Assembly (NCBI RefSeq): GCF_035582795.1
Contig: NC_134366.1
Span: 8,104,828-8,168,827, forward strand
DNA from: Mycteria americana
Lineage: Eukaryota; Chordata; Aves; Ciconiiformes; Ciconiidae
Length of the DNA stretch: 64,000 nt
Direction of reading: 5' to 3'
The position numbers were made by a program, and so were the translations under genes. Positions 1-11,190 of this stretch are shown piece by piece. Position 1 is the first letter of the stretch. Each line of letters starts with the position of its first letter. The notes below the pieces were generated by a model. The model was not told the origin of the DNA. It did not search any database and saw only the letters and a list, made by a program, of their open reading frames with translations.

Positions 1-1777
1 TTAGCTGTCATTCGTCACCTCATATTTAAAACAAAGTAACTATTACAAAGTCTATTTTGATGACTCATGACAGTAGCTGCATCTAAAATAAAGTATCATT
101 TTTTTATTAATCTGTACGGCCTTACTCTTTGTAGCTTTTGGACCAGAAAGCACCAACTAAGAAACTGATGCAAACTAATGTTCACATAATTTGGATCTTC
201 CCTTGTTTTCACTCCCTTTTCTTCACAGCCGGCTCTTTCTCCCTCTCTCACGTCTTGGAAGGTTTGACAGATAATTTCTCTCTTTTGTCTTTTTCCTCCA
301 TTTTTCTGTTTCCTTTCCCAAGTTCTTTTATTTCACTCTTTACCTTTCTTTGACTTCCTGCCTCAGCCCCAGATGCTTCTTCAGTGTGTGGAAGCTGCTG
401 CAGAAGAGAAAAGCTGTTCTTACCCAGCGTATTTTTTCTTAGCCACATTGGCCTTGTTTATCACACCACAGCGACCTGCCTTCCCTGGGGAGCGTGCACT
501 CCAGACATCGGCAGCGCCAGGACAGCCTTGCCCTTTCGCTTGGGCAGCAGAAACATTTTCCAATGGCACCAGTTATTGACACTTGGGCAGCGTGAGGCAA
601 ATAATGATAATGTCAGAGTAATTATAGACCCATGCCTTCCCACAGAGAGGAGAGATTCACTTGTGACAGATTGCATTTGGTCCTTCAGCCACCTGCCAGG
701 GCAGCCACCCTGGGGGGAGAAGTGCAAAAGGAAGAAAATGAGCAGGTAAGAGTGGTCCCTGGCTGCTCCGCAGCTTCTTGCCTCGTTCAGCAGTCGAGGA
801 AGCGGTGAGTCATGGGCAGGGAGGGACCAGGTAAGCAGGGTTTAATTGTAAACCAGAACAACAGACTGAAGTGGAAGTTCTTCCGGATAAAGCATTACAG
901 TTAGACACCAGCCAAGTTCCTTCCTACTGCCAAAGGTCTCTTAAAAAGCCACCGCAGCCCCCTTCAGCAGCTCTACTTCAGCTGAGGCCTGGGCCATGCG
1001 CCTCGCGGGGTCAGGCGGCCCTTGTAGGGGCACCCTGAGTCTTGAAATCAGTTCCCAAATCGCTGTTGCAGGGCTGTGTAGGGCTGCCCAGCCTGTGGGG
1101 CTGGAACAGATTCAGGCCGTGCCAGGTCATGGAGGTCTCCAGCTGAACCCTTTCAGCGGCAGCGAGGGAGGTGTAAAACCAGCCAGCTCGAGAGCGGGTT
1201 TGGGCTGCCTGTCGTTACACAAAATGCCTGCTTCCTCGGGTGGACACCTGGGTGGCTGTGTGTGGAATTAATTCCAGTCCTTGCTGGGGGTGAAAGGACG
1301 GGCTGCAGCTTGGTTTACGCCTGTGGGATTAACCCTGACTGCTCCCACGAGTGAGTGTGGAGCAGCAGTGGGTGCTGGTACAGCTGCTCCAGCTGTGTGC
1401 TGGGCTTCCCTGCAGGCTGTGACATTTGTTTTGGCTGTCAAATTGGCTGCGCAGTAGCCTTGCTCTGCCTCTTTTTCTGTGCCCTTTATGATGTCCTTTT
1501 AAAAAATAATAAAAAAAATAAAAAAACAGCGAAATCCTCCAACAGGCAAAGCAGAAGTTCGCTTTAAGGTCTGAGTCTGTTGCCACAGAGAATTTTTGAC
1601 CTTTTGCTCCTGGTGTGGAAATTTGGAGGCTGTGGTCAACAGCTCAATACCTGTGCTCTTTAAGCCTGCAATAATAGACAAGAACGTAGAATTGATGGAC
1701 CACGGAGTTGCAGCTGGCTTGTTCCTTAATATAAAGAAGATAAACATTCCACCTCACTCTTGTATGAACAATACACT

Positions 1778-1813
<36 letters not shown>

Positions 1814-2798
1814 GGTGATACCCACCTTGGCAGAGCTGTGTGCGTGGGCCTGTGGTTTCAGCCAGGGCTGTGGGCTGGGCTGAGCCCTCCCACGCAGGCC
1901 ATGGGGCGCTGGCTCTGTGTGCCCAGCCACTGCCAGCACCGAGGGACTGCTGCTGGTTTCCAGGAACAGGTGGAGGCGATGGCATTAGGGATGGCGTCAG
2001 CCCTTTCTGCAGCGAACGATTTTTGGCTGCAGCTGTGTATGTTCAGTGCTGCGGCTGCACAGCTGGGTCATCGCAGGCAAAACTTGAACAAGCGTGGATT
2101 ATCAATCTATCTTGTCTGTGAACAGCCAGTCCTGACTCAGTTGACCGTTCTCAGCTAGGCCCTGCACGGGCTGCCTGGGATTAAGTGGAAATTCAGTTTG
2201 CATCCTGTATGTGCGTGACCGCTCACGGCTGACCCGTGGGAATTTGGCTGAAGAGGAAGGATAGAAGGAAAAGCCTTATCCCGAGTTACGAGCTGTTGCA
2301 GCACTCAAGTTTGCCGTTGTCATACGGAGACATTTATTATTTGTAAAGAAACTGTGCCTGGGACTAATTTTTAAGCCTCTGTGTCAAATATGTCCTTCCT
2401 GATGACTCATGGAGTTGGTAGTGACCGTGGCTGACAGCCTGAGGCCGAGCGTGGCTCTGCTTCGTGGCTCGTTTCCTTCCCGTTTCTGAGGTTGGCCACG
2501 CGGCAGTGCCAGGGCCGAGGTGGGCACTCAGGAGTGAAGCGCAGCTCGAACAGCCACCGCTCCGGCAGCCAAACGCCAGGCCACGAGCTCAGCACCCCTC
2601 AGCTCATCCCAGATGTGCCCAGGCCCTGTGCGGACGGCTGCGCTGCCTTCCAGCAGCCACAGTGCATGATACAACGAACACTGGAGAACAGCTTTGGCCT
2701 GGCTGGTTCCCACTTCTCGGCAATAAATCTTGGAGCCCTTTTTTAGACTTGACCCAGCACTGAGGTCTTGACAGAAATGTCTGCTGTCAGGCAATTTT
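1..2798. other. Intergenic region downstream of KMT2C, no gene recognised
   Basis: No open reading frame here resembles a known protein; the longest are about 120 codons, in low-complexity or GC-rich sequence. The stretch from about 1000 to 2750 is GC-richer than the gene body. A run of 29 T lies at 1780-1808 and an A-rich run at about 1500-1527. In mammals GALNT11 and GALNTL5 lie on this side of KMT2C, but I see no exon of either. Confidence 0.6.
1780..1808. repeat. Poly(T) run
   Basis: Twenty-nine consecutive T in intergenic DNA. It could be a simple repeat or the A-tail of a decayed minus-strand retrocopy, but no recognisable element body adjoins it. It is the source of spurious poly-lysine reading frames on the minus strand. 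Confidence 0.9.
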
Positions 2799-3385
2799 GT
2801 TGCAGCAGTGGTGTGGGTTAAACCCACCCAGCTGCTCGCTCATCCCCCACCCCCAGTGGGATGGGGGAGAGAAGCAGCAGGGTAAAAGTGAGAAAACTCA
2901 TGGGTTGAGATAGACAGTTTAATAGGGAAAGCAAAAGCTGCGTGTGCAAGCAAAGCAAAACAAGGAATTCATTCACTCCTTCCCAGGGGCAGGCAGGTGT
3001 TCAGCCATCTCCAGGAAAGCAGGGCTCCATCACGCGTAATGGCTATGTGGGAAGACAAACGCCATCACTCCGAATGACCCCCATTTCCTTCTTCTTCCCC
3101 AGCTTTCTATGCTGAGCATGACGCCATATGGTATGGAATAGCCCTTTGGTCAGTTGGGGTCAGCTGTCCCAGCCGTGTCCCCTCCCAGCTTCTTGTGCAC
3201 CCCCAGCCTCCTCGCTGGTGGGGTGGGGTGAGGAGCAGCAAAGGCCTTGACTCTGTGTAAGCACTGCTCAGCAGTAACGAAAACATCCCTGTGTGATCAA
3301 CACTGTTTCCAGCACAAATCCAAACCATAGCCCCATACTGGCTACTGTGAAGAAAATTAACTCTATCCCCGCCAAACCAGCACAA
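2799..3385 (+). mobile_element. Solo LTR of an avian endogenous retrovirus (copy A)
   Basis: This stretch of about 585 bp starts near a TG and reads into GGGTTAAACCCACCCAGC, then CAGTGGGATGGGGGAGAGAA, then GGGTTGAGATAGACAG. It ends near AACTCTATCCCCGCCAAACC and AGCACA. These landmarks match an LTR family that I know as common in non-galliform bird genomes (ERV solo LTRs). No gag, pol or env sequence adjoins it. About 240 bp of its 5' half recurs inverted at 34989-35243. It lies about 230 bp beyond the KMT2C cleavage site and points towards the gene. The exact ends and the family name are uncertain, and no target-site duplication is obvious. Confidence 0.75.
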
Positions 3386-3614
3386 AGCAGAAGGCAGTAT
3401 TTCCTCTTTTTTAGCATCTTTCGCCGCTCTCCTGGGGCAGACCTGATTTTAGGGTGTGGTTTCTGGTAGACGCTCAAGACACGGCACCGCAGTGTGAAAC
3501 TGAGAGTGGAGGTTGCACTGGAGAAGAGGGGAACGCAAATGCTTCTGAAAGCAGCCACCGAAATCCTGAAAGAACTAGAAACCAGCCGCCCCGAATGAAA
3601 ACAGGAAGATATAA

Positions 3615-5521
3615 TTTATAGATGTAAAATATTTTTATTTGTAAATGCTGATCTTCTAAATCTGTTTCCACAAATTCCAAAACCCATAACACTCTGTATA
3701 CTTCAAAAAATTCTTTTTTTTGTGTTGTTTTTGTTTTTTTTTTTGCCAACATTAGATACTATTATACAGAACAGAAAAAACTGTAGGACAAATACTGGTA
3801 GGATGTTGGAATATTGTACAAGAGAAGAAAAATATTCAAGAAACAATTTCATACAGCTATTTATCAAGAGAAAAATATATACAATTGATTTATTCTGTAA
3901 GATAAAAATACATCATGCCATATACATTACAAGTTCAGAACTGTATTACTGAATATACCAACAGTTTACAGTCCACTTTAATTGTGCACACAAAAAAAAA
4001 ACTTCATTTTTTTTATTTAGCCTGTGAAGTGTCAGTACCAGAATTTTAAGTACAAAATAAAAAGCTAACCTGATTCAAAATGCTGATTAAATTTCTACAA
4101 GCAAACACAAAACAGTGTTTATTTTTTTAAAAGAAATGTAAACAAAAACAATCCATACAAACACATCTTTAAATTACATTTTCCAAAACCCTATTGCCAG
4201 AGTCCTGCAGCTGCAAGCACATTACATCTAATTTTTTTCTTTGTTTTCCTTTTAAGAAGGCTATCGTATCCGACTTAAGCTCCAACTACACGATTCTAGG
4301 CTGTTTACATGATTTAACATAGGCTGAACACTCCCCTAATCTTGACTACTTTTGCTGAAGAAAAAACCATGTCCAGCCTCTATTTTGGGTGGTTTTAGCA
4401 GTTATTCACAGTTCTCACAAATTGTAAGCACAAAAAACCTGACTGAAGAAATAGGGATGCAACAATATAATACAAATAAAATTAATCAAAATTACCCAAA
4501 CATCTACAAAAGTCAGAGTTGTCATATACACGCCCTTACCAGGCTGAAGGTTTACTTAAAAAAATTCGAAGACCACAGTTGAGACTGCGTGAAACATAAA
4601 ACCCCTCTCTTTAAACCGAGATTTTGGTTATTCCGTACTTGTAGTCACGTCTCCGTTAGTACGTGAGATCATATTGTAACATCCCTATTGGCGTTTTGTA
4701 ATAAGCACCCGAACTGCTGCGGAGTCTGGTAGCATTTGGTCAATAACTATTTTTTATACTGTATTTTTTTTTCTCAAAATATTTACACTTTTGTACAAAG
4801 TAACAGAGTTTGTTAGTTCTGCAGGTAACAGCAGCAGCTTGGCTTTCTTCTAACTTTATTTTTAAAAATAGCTTCATTCACTTATTCAATAATAAATACA
4901 AAAAGGTTCTCTTATTTTACAGAAATCAAAAACTACAATAAACTGACTCATGGAATCAAGTATTTAAATGTATTTTAGTGCAAGTTATTTTTTCCCTTAG
5001 CTCTATCCCTAAGGAAGTCGTTTCAGTACATTCCTTGTTCAGTGGTGTCTACTTTTATTTAAAATTTTTCTTTAATTAGAGGGCCTGCCCCTTTATCAAA
5101 TAAGGCTGTGGCCAGCACTTTGGACTTCTCCCTTTCGCTGGTGATTTCAGTCTTACATTCATAGACGCCCACCTGCACTCCCGCAGGTCAGCCCTCGGTT
5201 CTTTGCCCAAGTTAAACAGTTTCTCCTTAGTGAGCTCAAAAACAAAAGTGCTGGACCATTCTGTTAATTCAGTTTAACCTCCATCTGTCTGGAAAGTTAG
5301 CTTCAGATTTTGCCGGCTTGCTTCTGGCGCTTGTTTTTTTTGTTTGTTTTTTTTTTTTTTTTTTCTTTTTAAATACTTAAGTAGAAATCTGTACTTCCAG
5401 AAGTGATTTTTTTTTTCTTTTTCCCCCTTCAAAAAGGCAACCATTTTCCGTCGACAAAATCAACATGTGAATCGCTTCTTCCTAGGGACAAGCAACCCTC
5501 AAAGACAGCAAGGAATGCATT
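3615..5521 (-). other. KMT2C: KMT2C 3' untranslated region
   Basis: AT-rich sequence continuous with the terminal exon, with no reading frame of note. It has several poly(A)/poly(T) runs and at least two matches to the Pumilio element TGTANATA on the minus strand (plus 3876-3883 and 4780-4787). That motif is short and expected by chance in AT-rich DNA. The 3' end is inferred from the poly(A) signal, not seen directly. Confidence 0.65.
3634..3639 (-). promoter_or_regulatory. KMT2C: Poly(A) signal of KMT2C
   Basis: Minus-strand AATAAA (plus TTTATT) about 1.88 kb past the stop codon. The resulting 3' UTR length agrees with the roughly 1.9 kb known for mammalian KMT2C. Cleavage would fall around 3610-3620. 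Other AATAAA matches inside the UTR could give shorter transcripts. Confidence 0.6.
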
Positions 5522-5614
5522 CTAGTTCATCCACTTTCGGCAGTTAACAGCTCCACAGTGACATGGAATCTTGTGCTGGTCATCTTCAAAATCAAACTTA
5601 TAGTCATAGCAAAG
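5522..5614 (-). CDS. KMT2C: KMT2C E39: end of SET, post-SET, stop
   Basis: Coding part of the terminal exon: 30 codons, then TAG at 5522-5524. It reads LCYDYKFDFEDDQHK, then the post-SET segment IPCHCGAVNCRKWMN, whose three Cys coordinate the catalytic-site zinc together with the Cys of NHSCAPNC in E38. The acceptor AG lies directly after 5614. The Tyr of CYDYKF belongs to the catalytic pocket of SET enzymes. The protein ends exactly where vertebrate KMT2C ends. Confidence 0.96.
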   Translation of the reverse strand, partial: LCYDYKFDFEDDQHKIPCHCGAVNCRKWMN

Positions 5615-5877
5615 CTGGAAGAAGATGCAGGAGAATGGTTATGGAACAACTGGGATGTACCACAGCTTTCCTCGTACCTACAGGTCAAATAGCAAAAGAC
5701 GCTAGAGGCTGCACTGTTAGGAACTGGCAAGATCGAAAAGGAAAGAGGGGAAGGGAAGCGTCGCTCTCCCCCACCCTAGCACAGACAGGCTGTGCTACTG
5801 GCCATAGAAATCATGCATTTATCTAGAAATGAGCCTGAGTAGCGAGAGGTACGGAAAAACAACTGAGCACGCCCTAC

Positions 5878-5986
5878 CTCCTCCCCTTTCTGGATTCTCC
5901 TGCTGGAGCTAATGATAATTTTGTGTCCTCTCTCAAAAGTGACCACCTCAGCCACACAGTTAGGTGCACACGAATGGTTGATATAC
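5878..5986 (-). CDS. KMT2C: KMT2C E38: SET core (NHSCAPNC)
   Basis: Phase 2 start, 109 nt. It completes the Arg split from E37 and reads YINHSCAPNCVAEVVTF, then IIISS and RRIQKGEE. The NHSC motif binds S-adenosylmethionine in SET domains, and its Cys takes part in zinc binding. The donor gives GGGGAGGAG/GTAGGG. The following intron is 263 nt. Confidence 0.96.
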
Positions 5987-6395
5987 CTACGGAAACAGAG
6001 TTTGAAAAAGGTAACCTGTTAAGAAAACGCATCCCTTAAGGCAAATCTAAACCAAACCTTAGAATGACCTTAGCTTCAGGGTCGCACTGACTTTCCAGAT
6101 ACAATTATATTACTCTGTACTTGTTTCTTTACCTAGAAAATGTCAAAAAAATTAAACGTTAAAAAAAAATTCCATTCTTTCTTCGTAGCTGCCATGAAAC
6201 ATAATCAAAGATGAGCAAAGCTAATGAAAAGGAGGACATTATTTCAGTGGAACAGTCCGAAGACCGAGTGTACCACCTCAGAGAATAAAAACCATCGAGA
6301 AAACCACAAACTGGCGTCCCTCACGAACAGCCCCAGGCGAGGGAACGTGGATGACTCCCTGGAACGGGGTTGGAGATCTCTCCAGAGCCACCCAC

Positions 6396-6469
6396 CTTGC
6401 AGGACCTCCCGTCAGGGTAGCATCGATGACGTGGTCATTGTCAATGCGGAACATGTACACACCACGATT
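6396..6469 (-). CDS. KMT2C: KMT2C E37: SET, NRGVYMFRIDNDHVIDATLT
   Basis: 74 nt, phase 0 to 2. It encodes NRGVYMFRIDNDHVIDATLT followed by GGPA and the split Arg codon. This is the substrate-channel part of the KMT2 SET fold. The following intron (5987-6395, 409 nt) holds no element I recognise. Confidence 0.95.
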
Positions 6470-7134
6470 CTGAAAAATAGAATTGGAAAAAAGACTCTTG
6501 GGAGATTTTACATCATTGTCAACGATTAAAAACCAAGCAGCAGCAGGAGTTACCTCCAGGTGTTCTGCATTCAGGATCAGACATTGCCCACTGGCTCACG
6601 AGGGAAAGCGGAGTCGCGTACCACCCTTACCCTCACCCTCACCGGTTTATGAGGGAACGGATGGGTCATAAACGTAAATCTCTGTCGAATTAGTATTTCC
6701 CTAACAGCTTCTGTGCTGCCTTTCATCTCAGAGTGCCTCACAGATATGTACTAACTGTTACAATACCACCGAGTTGTACAGAGGAATTTGCTTTAAATTT
6801 AAAGAAGTTCTCATTAAAAATTGAGGTCCTGACATCTCTGTCAGAGCTCTCTCTATGTCCTCGGGACAGAGGATAGATGTTACCTACCTGGCCAGGGTGC
6901 TGTGAGATTTATTAAACATTTAAATACTCTGATCCTTTGATAAGAAACACTACGATGTTTCTCGTGCTACAAAAGACTCCTCTGGTTATATTTTTAGCCT
7001 ATTGCATTTACAGCACAGCAGCAAACAGAATTCAGGGGACCCGAATTAATCAACTAGAAGAACAGCATTTGTTTTGTTGTCTGAACGCTTGAAAGGGGAA
7101 GGGGAAAGAAACAACGAACGAACACCACCCATAC

Positions 7135-7251
7135 CTGAGATTCATAAAGCTTCTCTTTCCTGTTTGCTACCTCATTCCGGATAATAGTTCCGATATATTC
7201 AATGACCATAGTGTGCTTTTCAATGTCTCTAGCAGCATATAAGCCCAGGCC
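7135..7251 (-). CDS. KMT2C: KMT2C E36: start of SET domain
   Basis: 117 nt, phase 0 to 0. It encodes GLGLYAARDIEKHTMVIEYI, then GTIIRNEVANRKEKLYESQ. GLGLYA is the SAM-binding GxG turn of the SET domain, and EYIG is the next conserved strand. The following intron (6470-7134, 665 nt) holds nothing recognised. Confidence 0.95.
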
Positions 7252-7825
7252 CTACAAAAAATACGTTGCGATTCAGAATTCCATAATAAATTTACATTTA
7301 CACAGCATTCCTCACCATGCCCCAAAACCATTCCTGCAGACAGTCATGTGAAAAGTAAGCTCCCCACAAAGAACAAGTAACTGATGCTGTAACAGCCCAG
7401 ATGCAGAACCCAGCTTCACATTAAATTTTTAAGATGCAAGAAAACGTACTTGGCTTCTGTCTCGTATACCTCTGACACCTGACTGTGTAAAGATTATAAA
7501 TTCCCTGAAAAATAAAGCGGGCCTTACTAGAACGGAGAAACCCAATAGGAACACAACAGCACAGTTAAGTCCAACCTAAAATAAACAACAACCGTGTTCA
7601 TAGACGGAAAGATTAATTACAAAGCTTTTGCAATAGTCTGTGGAGCAAACTGCCAATGGAATTACGTAAAGCAACGAATTTCTTCTTATTATGAAGGCAA
7701 ACAAGTACTGAACTCTTCATGCTAGTCTCATACCACTTTACTCAGCTTGGTCTGAGCATGTCATGCTTCCACTGTATATCTGTATTTTTATTAAGTTTTA
7801 CTAAGTTTTTGAGAAATATGCTAAA

Positions 7826-7850
7826 AAACCAAACCAAACCAAACCAAACC
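7826..7850. repeat. (AAACC)5 microsatellite
   Basis: Five tandem AAACC units in the intron between E35 and E36 (7252-8157). The rest of that 906-nt intron is AT-rich with no recognised element. Confidence 0.85.
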
Positions 7851-8157
7851 CCAAAACTTGAAAGAAATTTTTTTCCTAGATGACTGTAACAAATGAATTT
7901 TTAAGATATTTACAGTAATTAGACAGAAATCTTACTTAAGATAAATCTATGGAAGTGATTTGCCACATAAAAATTGCCAATTTTGGGACAAGACTTGAAG
8001 GAATTTGGCAATAGCTTTACTTTCAACTTTTAATACAAAATTTCTATAAATATTTTTATATGAAAGATATAAAAATATAAAATTTATATATAAAATAGAT
8101 CTAAATCAAAGTGGAAGTACATTTTTCAAATACACATTTCCTAAAAGGAGAACTGAC

Positions 8158-8326
8158 CTGAATACGAGAGCGAGCTAGATACACATTGGACTTCCATTCG
8201 GTTTTCATTTTGCGGTACTGAGAGGACTTGGAATGGACGAACTGCTTACTGTAAGGCGCATTCAGCTCTCCTGTAACTGTGCTCTGAAATGACTTCGATG
8301 TGCTGGTGCTATTCAAGGTGTGAGGC
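8158..8326 (-). CDS. KMT2C: KMT2C E35: linker between Win motif and SET
   Basis: 169 nt. It completes the Arg split from E34, then reads PHTLNSTSTSKSFQSTVTGE, then LNAPYSKQFVHSKSSQYRKM, ending YLARSRIQ. This N-SET segment is nearly invariant in KMT2C/KMT2D and contacts RBBP5-ASH2L. The donor CAG/GTCAGT is clear. Confidence 0.95.
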
Positions 8327-8590
8327 CTGTAGGAATTGGGCATATAACAGGAAAGAATACAAGAAAAACTGAAGATTTCTCTGAAAACAGCCACGAAACC
8401 CATTCAAAATTCTTTTAGACATACAGACACTGAAAGCCAGCTAGCATAGACAACAAAGCAACTCCTTTGATTTGGGCATGCACATACACAGCCAAAGACG
8501 ACAGGGTTTGTAAGCAGCAGACGAAAGCACAAATAACCCTAAGCAGCCTATAAACCCTGGGCTGTACTATGTGAAATTAAAACAAAATAC

Positions 8591-8733
8591 CTTAACACAA
8601 ACCTCTTGACATGGGTACTCATTTTAGGCTCGGCACGGGCACAGCCCGTGGGGTTGATGGCAAGAGGGAGTTCCATTAAGGGGTTTCGGCCATAGCGGAA
8701 AGTGTAGTTCTCGCAGGCCTCAACCCCTGGCAG
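8591..8733 (-). CDS. KMT2C: KMT2C E34: end of FYRC and Win motif
   Basis: 143 nt, phase 0 to 2. It encodes LPGVEACENYTFRYGRNPLM, ELPLAINPTGCARAEPKMS and THVKRFVLR. FRYGRNPLMELPL is the end of the FYRC domain. CARAEP is the Win motif that inserts into WDR5 (Arg is the anchor). A second donor (AAGAG/GTTTGT) lies 12 nt upstream of the one used here and would drop FVLR. The upstream and downstream introns are short (164 and 264 nt). Confidence 0.95.
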
Positions 8734-8897
8734 CTGCAGAAAAAAAACAGACAAAAAGAAAAAAAAAATCCAAGTAATTATACGTTCATCATGTGTAACA
8801 GAATATTTAGTTTTCCACACTTCTTCCTGTTCCCTTCTCATGTGTATAGCCAACAATTTGGGGGAATCCAGCAAGAACAAGGATGGTGAAGACTCAC

Positions 8898-9034
8898 CGA
8901 TTCGGCAATCCTGGCCACTGCAGAGACTGTCAAACCAAAGAGGTCTTCACCCTTCAAATAGCCGGGAAACAGCTGGAGCATTTCAGATTCTTTTCTAACA
9001 GAAGCAACGGGCTCCAAGATTTTATCCCACACAC
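8898..9034 (-). CDS. KMT2C: KMT2C E33: FYRC domain, N-terminal part
   Basis: 137 nt. It completes Gly from E32 and reads VWDKILEPVASVRKESEMLQ, then LFPGYLKGEDLFGLTVSAVA and RIAES. LFPxYLKGEDLFGLT is diagnostic for the FYRC region of KMT2C/D. FYRN in E32 and FYRC fold together as one module. The intron towards E32 (9035-10067, 1,033 nt) contains no recognised element. Confidence 0.95.
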
Positions 9035-10067
9035 CTACACACCATATGGGAAAGAATTACAGTGATCAAAAAAATAAAAGTCTATTGTACTGGTTTTCAA
9101 ACAAACACCTGAAGACATCAGGAACCTGAAACCAATACTGAAAAAGTATTTTGTCCTTGATTGCGTACACAAACAGGCCAGTGTTTAACAAGCGAAGCAC
9201 AGCATCATTTGGCGAGTTGCTATTTTGTCCTGAACAAATCCAAAACACGCACGACATTTCTACTGCACCCTTGATTCTCGGGAATGAAACTTTTAGTATT
9301 CGCAGCACGGAAACTTTCAGTCCTCTGACAACAATAACATACACAGATTCTCCTGAGAAAACCTGCACGAAGTAGAACTTTTAAGAAAGAAATGATATAT
9401 TCTATTTCCATTCTATAAGCAAAGTTGACTGCTTATATTCAGCTCTCAGTTGTATGTGGGCAATTCCCCCAGCAGTGGTTTGACTGGGCAGAGCGTGGCT
9501 GGGTGTATCAGCACCCTCAGCACAAAGGGGTTAAGAGCCAGAGTGTGACAGGCCACCTCCACATTCATGTGCCATGTTCCTAAGACCTGCCCCACATGTT
9601 TACAGTCTCCACATGTATCATTCCTCACCCCCCCAGAGACAACGTTACCTGCCCTGAGAACGACGTGGTCAACTCAACTGTCTTTTTATTGCTTACTAAC
9701 TTCAGCATAGCTGATCTGATGGTAACTGAGTAATGATAATATACTTAAATAAAGTCACTTTTCATGGAAGGAAACCTACGCTGACATTCCTACTATTTTA
9801 ATTGATTTTCAATACTCAATCTTGGGTCTTCTCTGTGAACTTGTAATAAGTCTTCTTATTTGCAGCTTATACCATTTCTTCAAAGGTGTCCTCAGTCTTT
9901 GCAGCATGATATTAAAAATGGGCCCTGGAAGCTCACTATAAGCATTACATTAGAACAGTCTCTGCAACGTGTTATTTGAAACATCTATCATACATCTGAT
10001 AAGTATCAGTAGCAACAAAACAAACAGCAAACCCACAAAAGTCGTGACCACAGTTCACAAAATTTAC

Positions 10068-11190
10068 CTTTTGGTGTTGTGTCAGTAAGGACCAGATCTT
10101 CGTGGCCTTGCTCCACAACCTTGATGACAAACAACGGAAGCCCGTCCTTCTCCTCAATTGAACAGAGATAGCGACAACGTCTGTTTGCATATCTCATGCT
10201 CCAGTACAACCGGCTGGCCTCGTAACCCACGGGGAAGAGTGCTTTTGAGGAGTGGAAGGCCTGCATCTGCTGTGGCAGCAGCTGACCAACGGCATGGAAA
10301 ATGAGGCTTCCCACACGGAAAGTGTGGTCACGTTCTCCTCGCTGAACGATGCTAGCGATCTGCCGCACTTCATCACGCTGAACGTAAACCCTCCTGAAGA
10401 CTGCAAAGTAACTAAGTTCTTGCTCATGAGTTCCCTTTGGTTTGTGCATGGGGCAAAGCATGGTCTTGTCTTTAAAAAACATGCATTGTGCTTTAATGGC
10501 ACAGGTAAAGTGATAAATATTGGTGCACCTTAACCTGTGACAACCGCTGGTGGCACCCATTTTGTGACAAAACATGCATTTCATTTGCAAGCCTCTTCGC
10601 AGTGCTAGTTCCACGTTTATTAAGGCACCAGCTTGTGTCTCGTAGACTTCTGTAGACCAAAGAGCACAGTTCAAATGGACCCAAAGGTCTAAATCCAGGT
10701 TAAGAAGCCTTGCTGGTCCATCAGTTAATCCATCACCTTCCTCGTGACAGAAGCAACATTTCCTATAGTCTTTAGGCACAGGATCTGGTTTAAGGGTTGT
10801 GCCCAGTTTTTTAAGAAATTCATCTATTTCTTCTTCACAAGGAGGTTTGAATGATCCTTTAGGAATCACAATCTGAATGCTCCACTTTTTCCATTTCATT
10901 CCTTTCCATTTCTTACTTGGAGGCCGACAGTCATCAAGACTACTGTGTATTGCTTTTAACCTAGGTTTTAGTTTCACTGTTACCTTAAGCTCATCCGGTT
11001 TTGCCTCTACCTTGGCTGCTTCGAATGCAGGGGGGAACATGATGGGGGGTGATGAGGGTGGAGAAACTTTTTCCTGCAACTGAGGCAGACAGTGGACGTC
11101 CAAAGTGGAGATGTTGTTGCTGTACTGATGGAATGCTTTAGGTGGCCTCTCTTTCATCGGCGACTGCGGCAAAGATGGAACCGATTCCTG
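10068..11190 (-). CDS. KMT2C: KMT2C E32: extended PHD finger and FYRN
   Basis: 1,123 nt, phase 0 to 1, residues about 3191-3564 of the in-window protein. A Pro/Ser-rich start (SVPSLPQSPMKERPPKAFH) and a basic WKGMKWKKW segment precede an extended PHD. That finger runs from CCFCHEEGDG through LWVHLNCALWS, MKCMFCHKMGATSGCHRLRC and YHFTCA to MLCPMHK, with the full set of Cys/His ligands. FYRN follows (FRVGSLIFHAVGQLLPQQM to PVGYEASRLYWS, RRCRYLCSI). The exon ends DTTPK/G. ePHD modules of this family bind histone H4 tails or DNA. The intron towards E31 (11191-13089, 1,899 nt) holds nothing recognised. Confidence 0.97.

Noticed and set aside
1644..1985. Minus-strand frame with a run of Lys
   Set aside because: Caused by the T29 run at 1780-1808; no homology and intergenic.
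9446..9628. Short frame in the E32-E33 intron
   Set aside because: No family match, and no splice signals in a compatible phase.
10068..11190. Could the gene be the paralogue KMT2D rather than KMT2C?
   Set aside because: The FVLR insertion, DPY repeat exon, linker sequences (for example PPKTYTQDGVCLTESG) and the lack of the long KMT2D poly-Q blocks all point to KMT2C.
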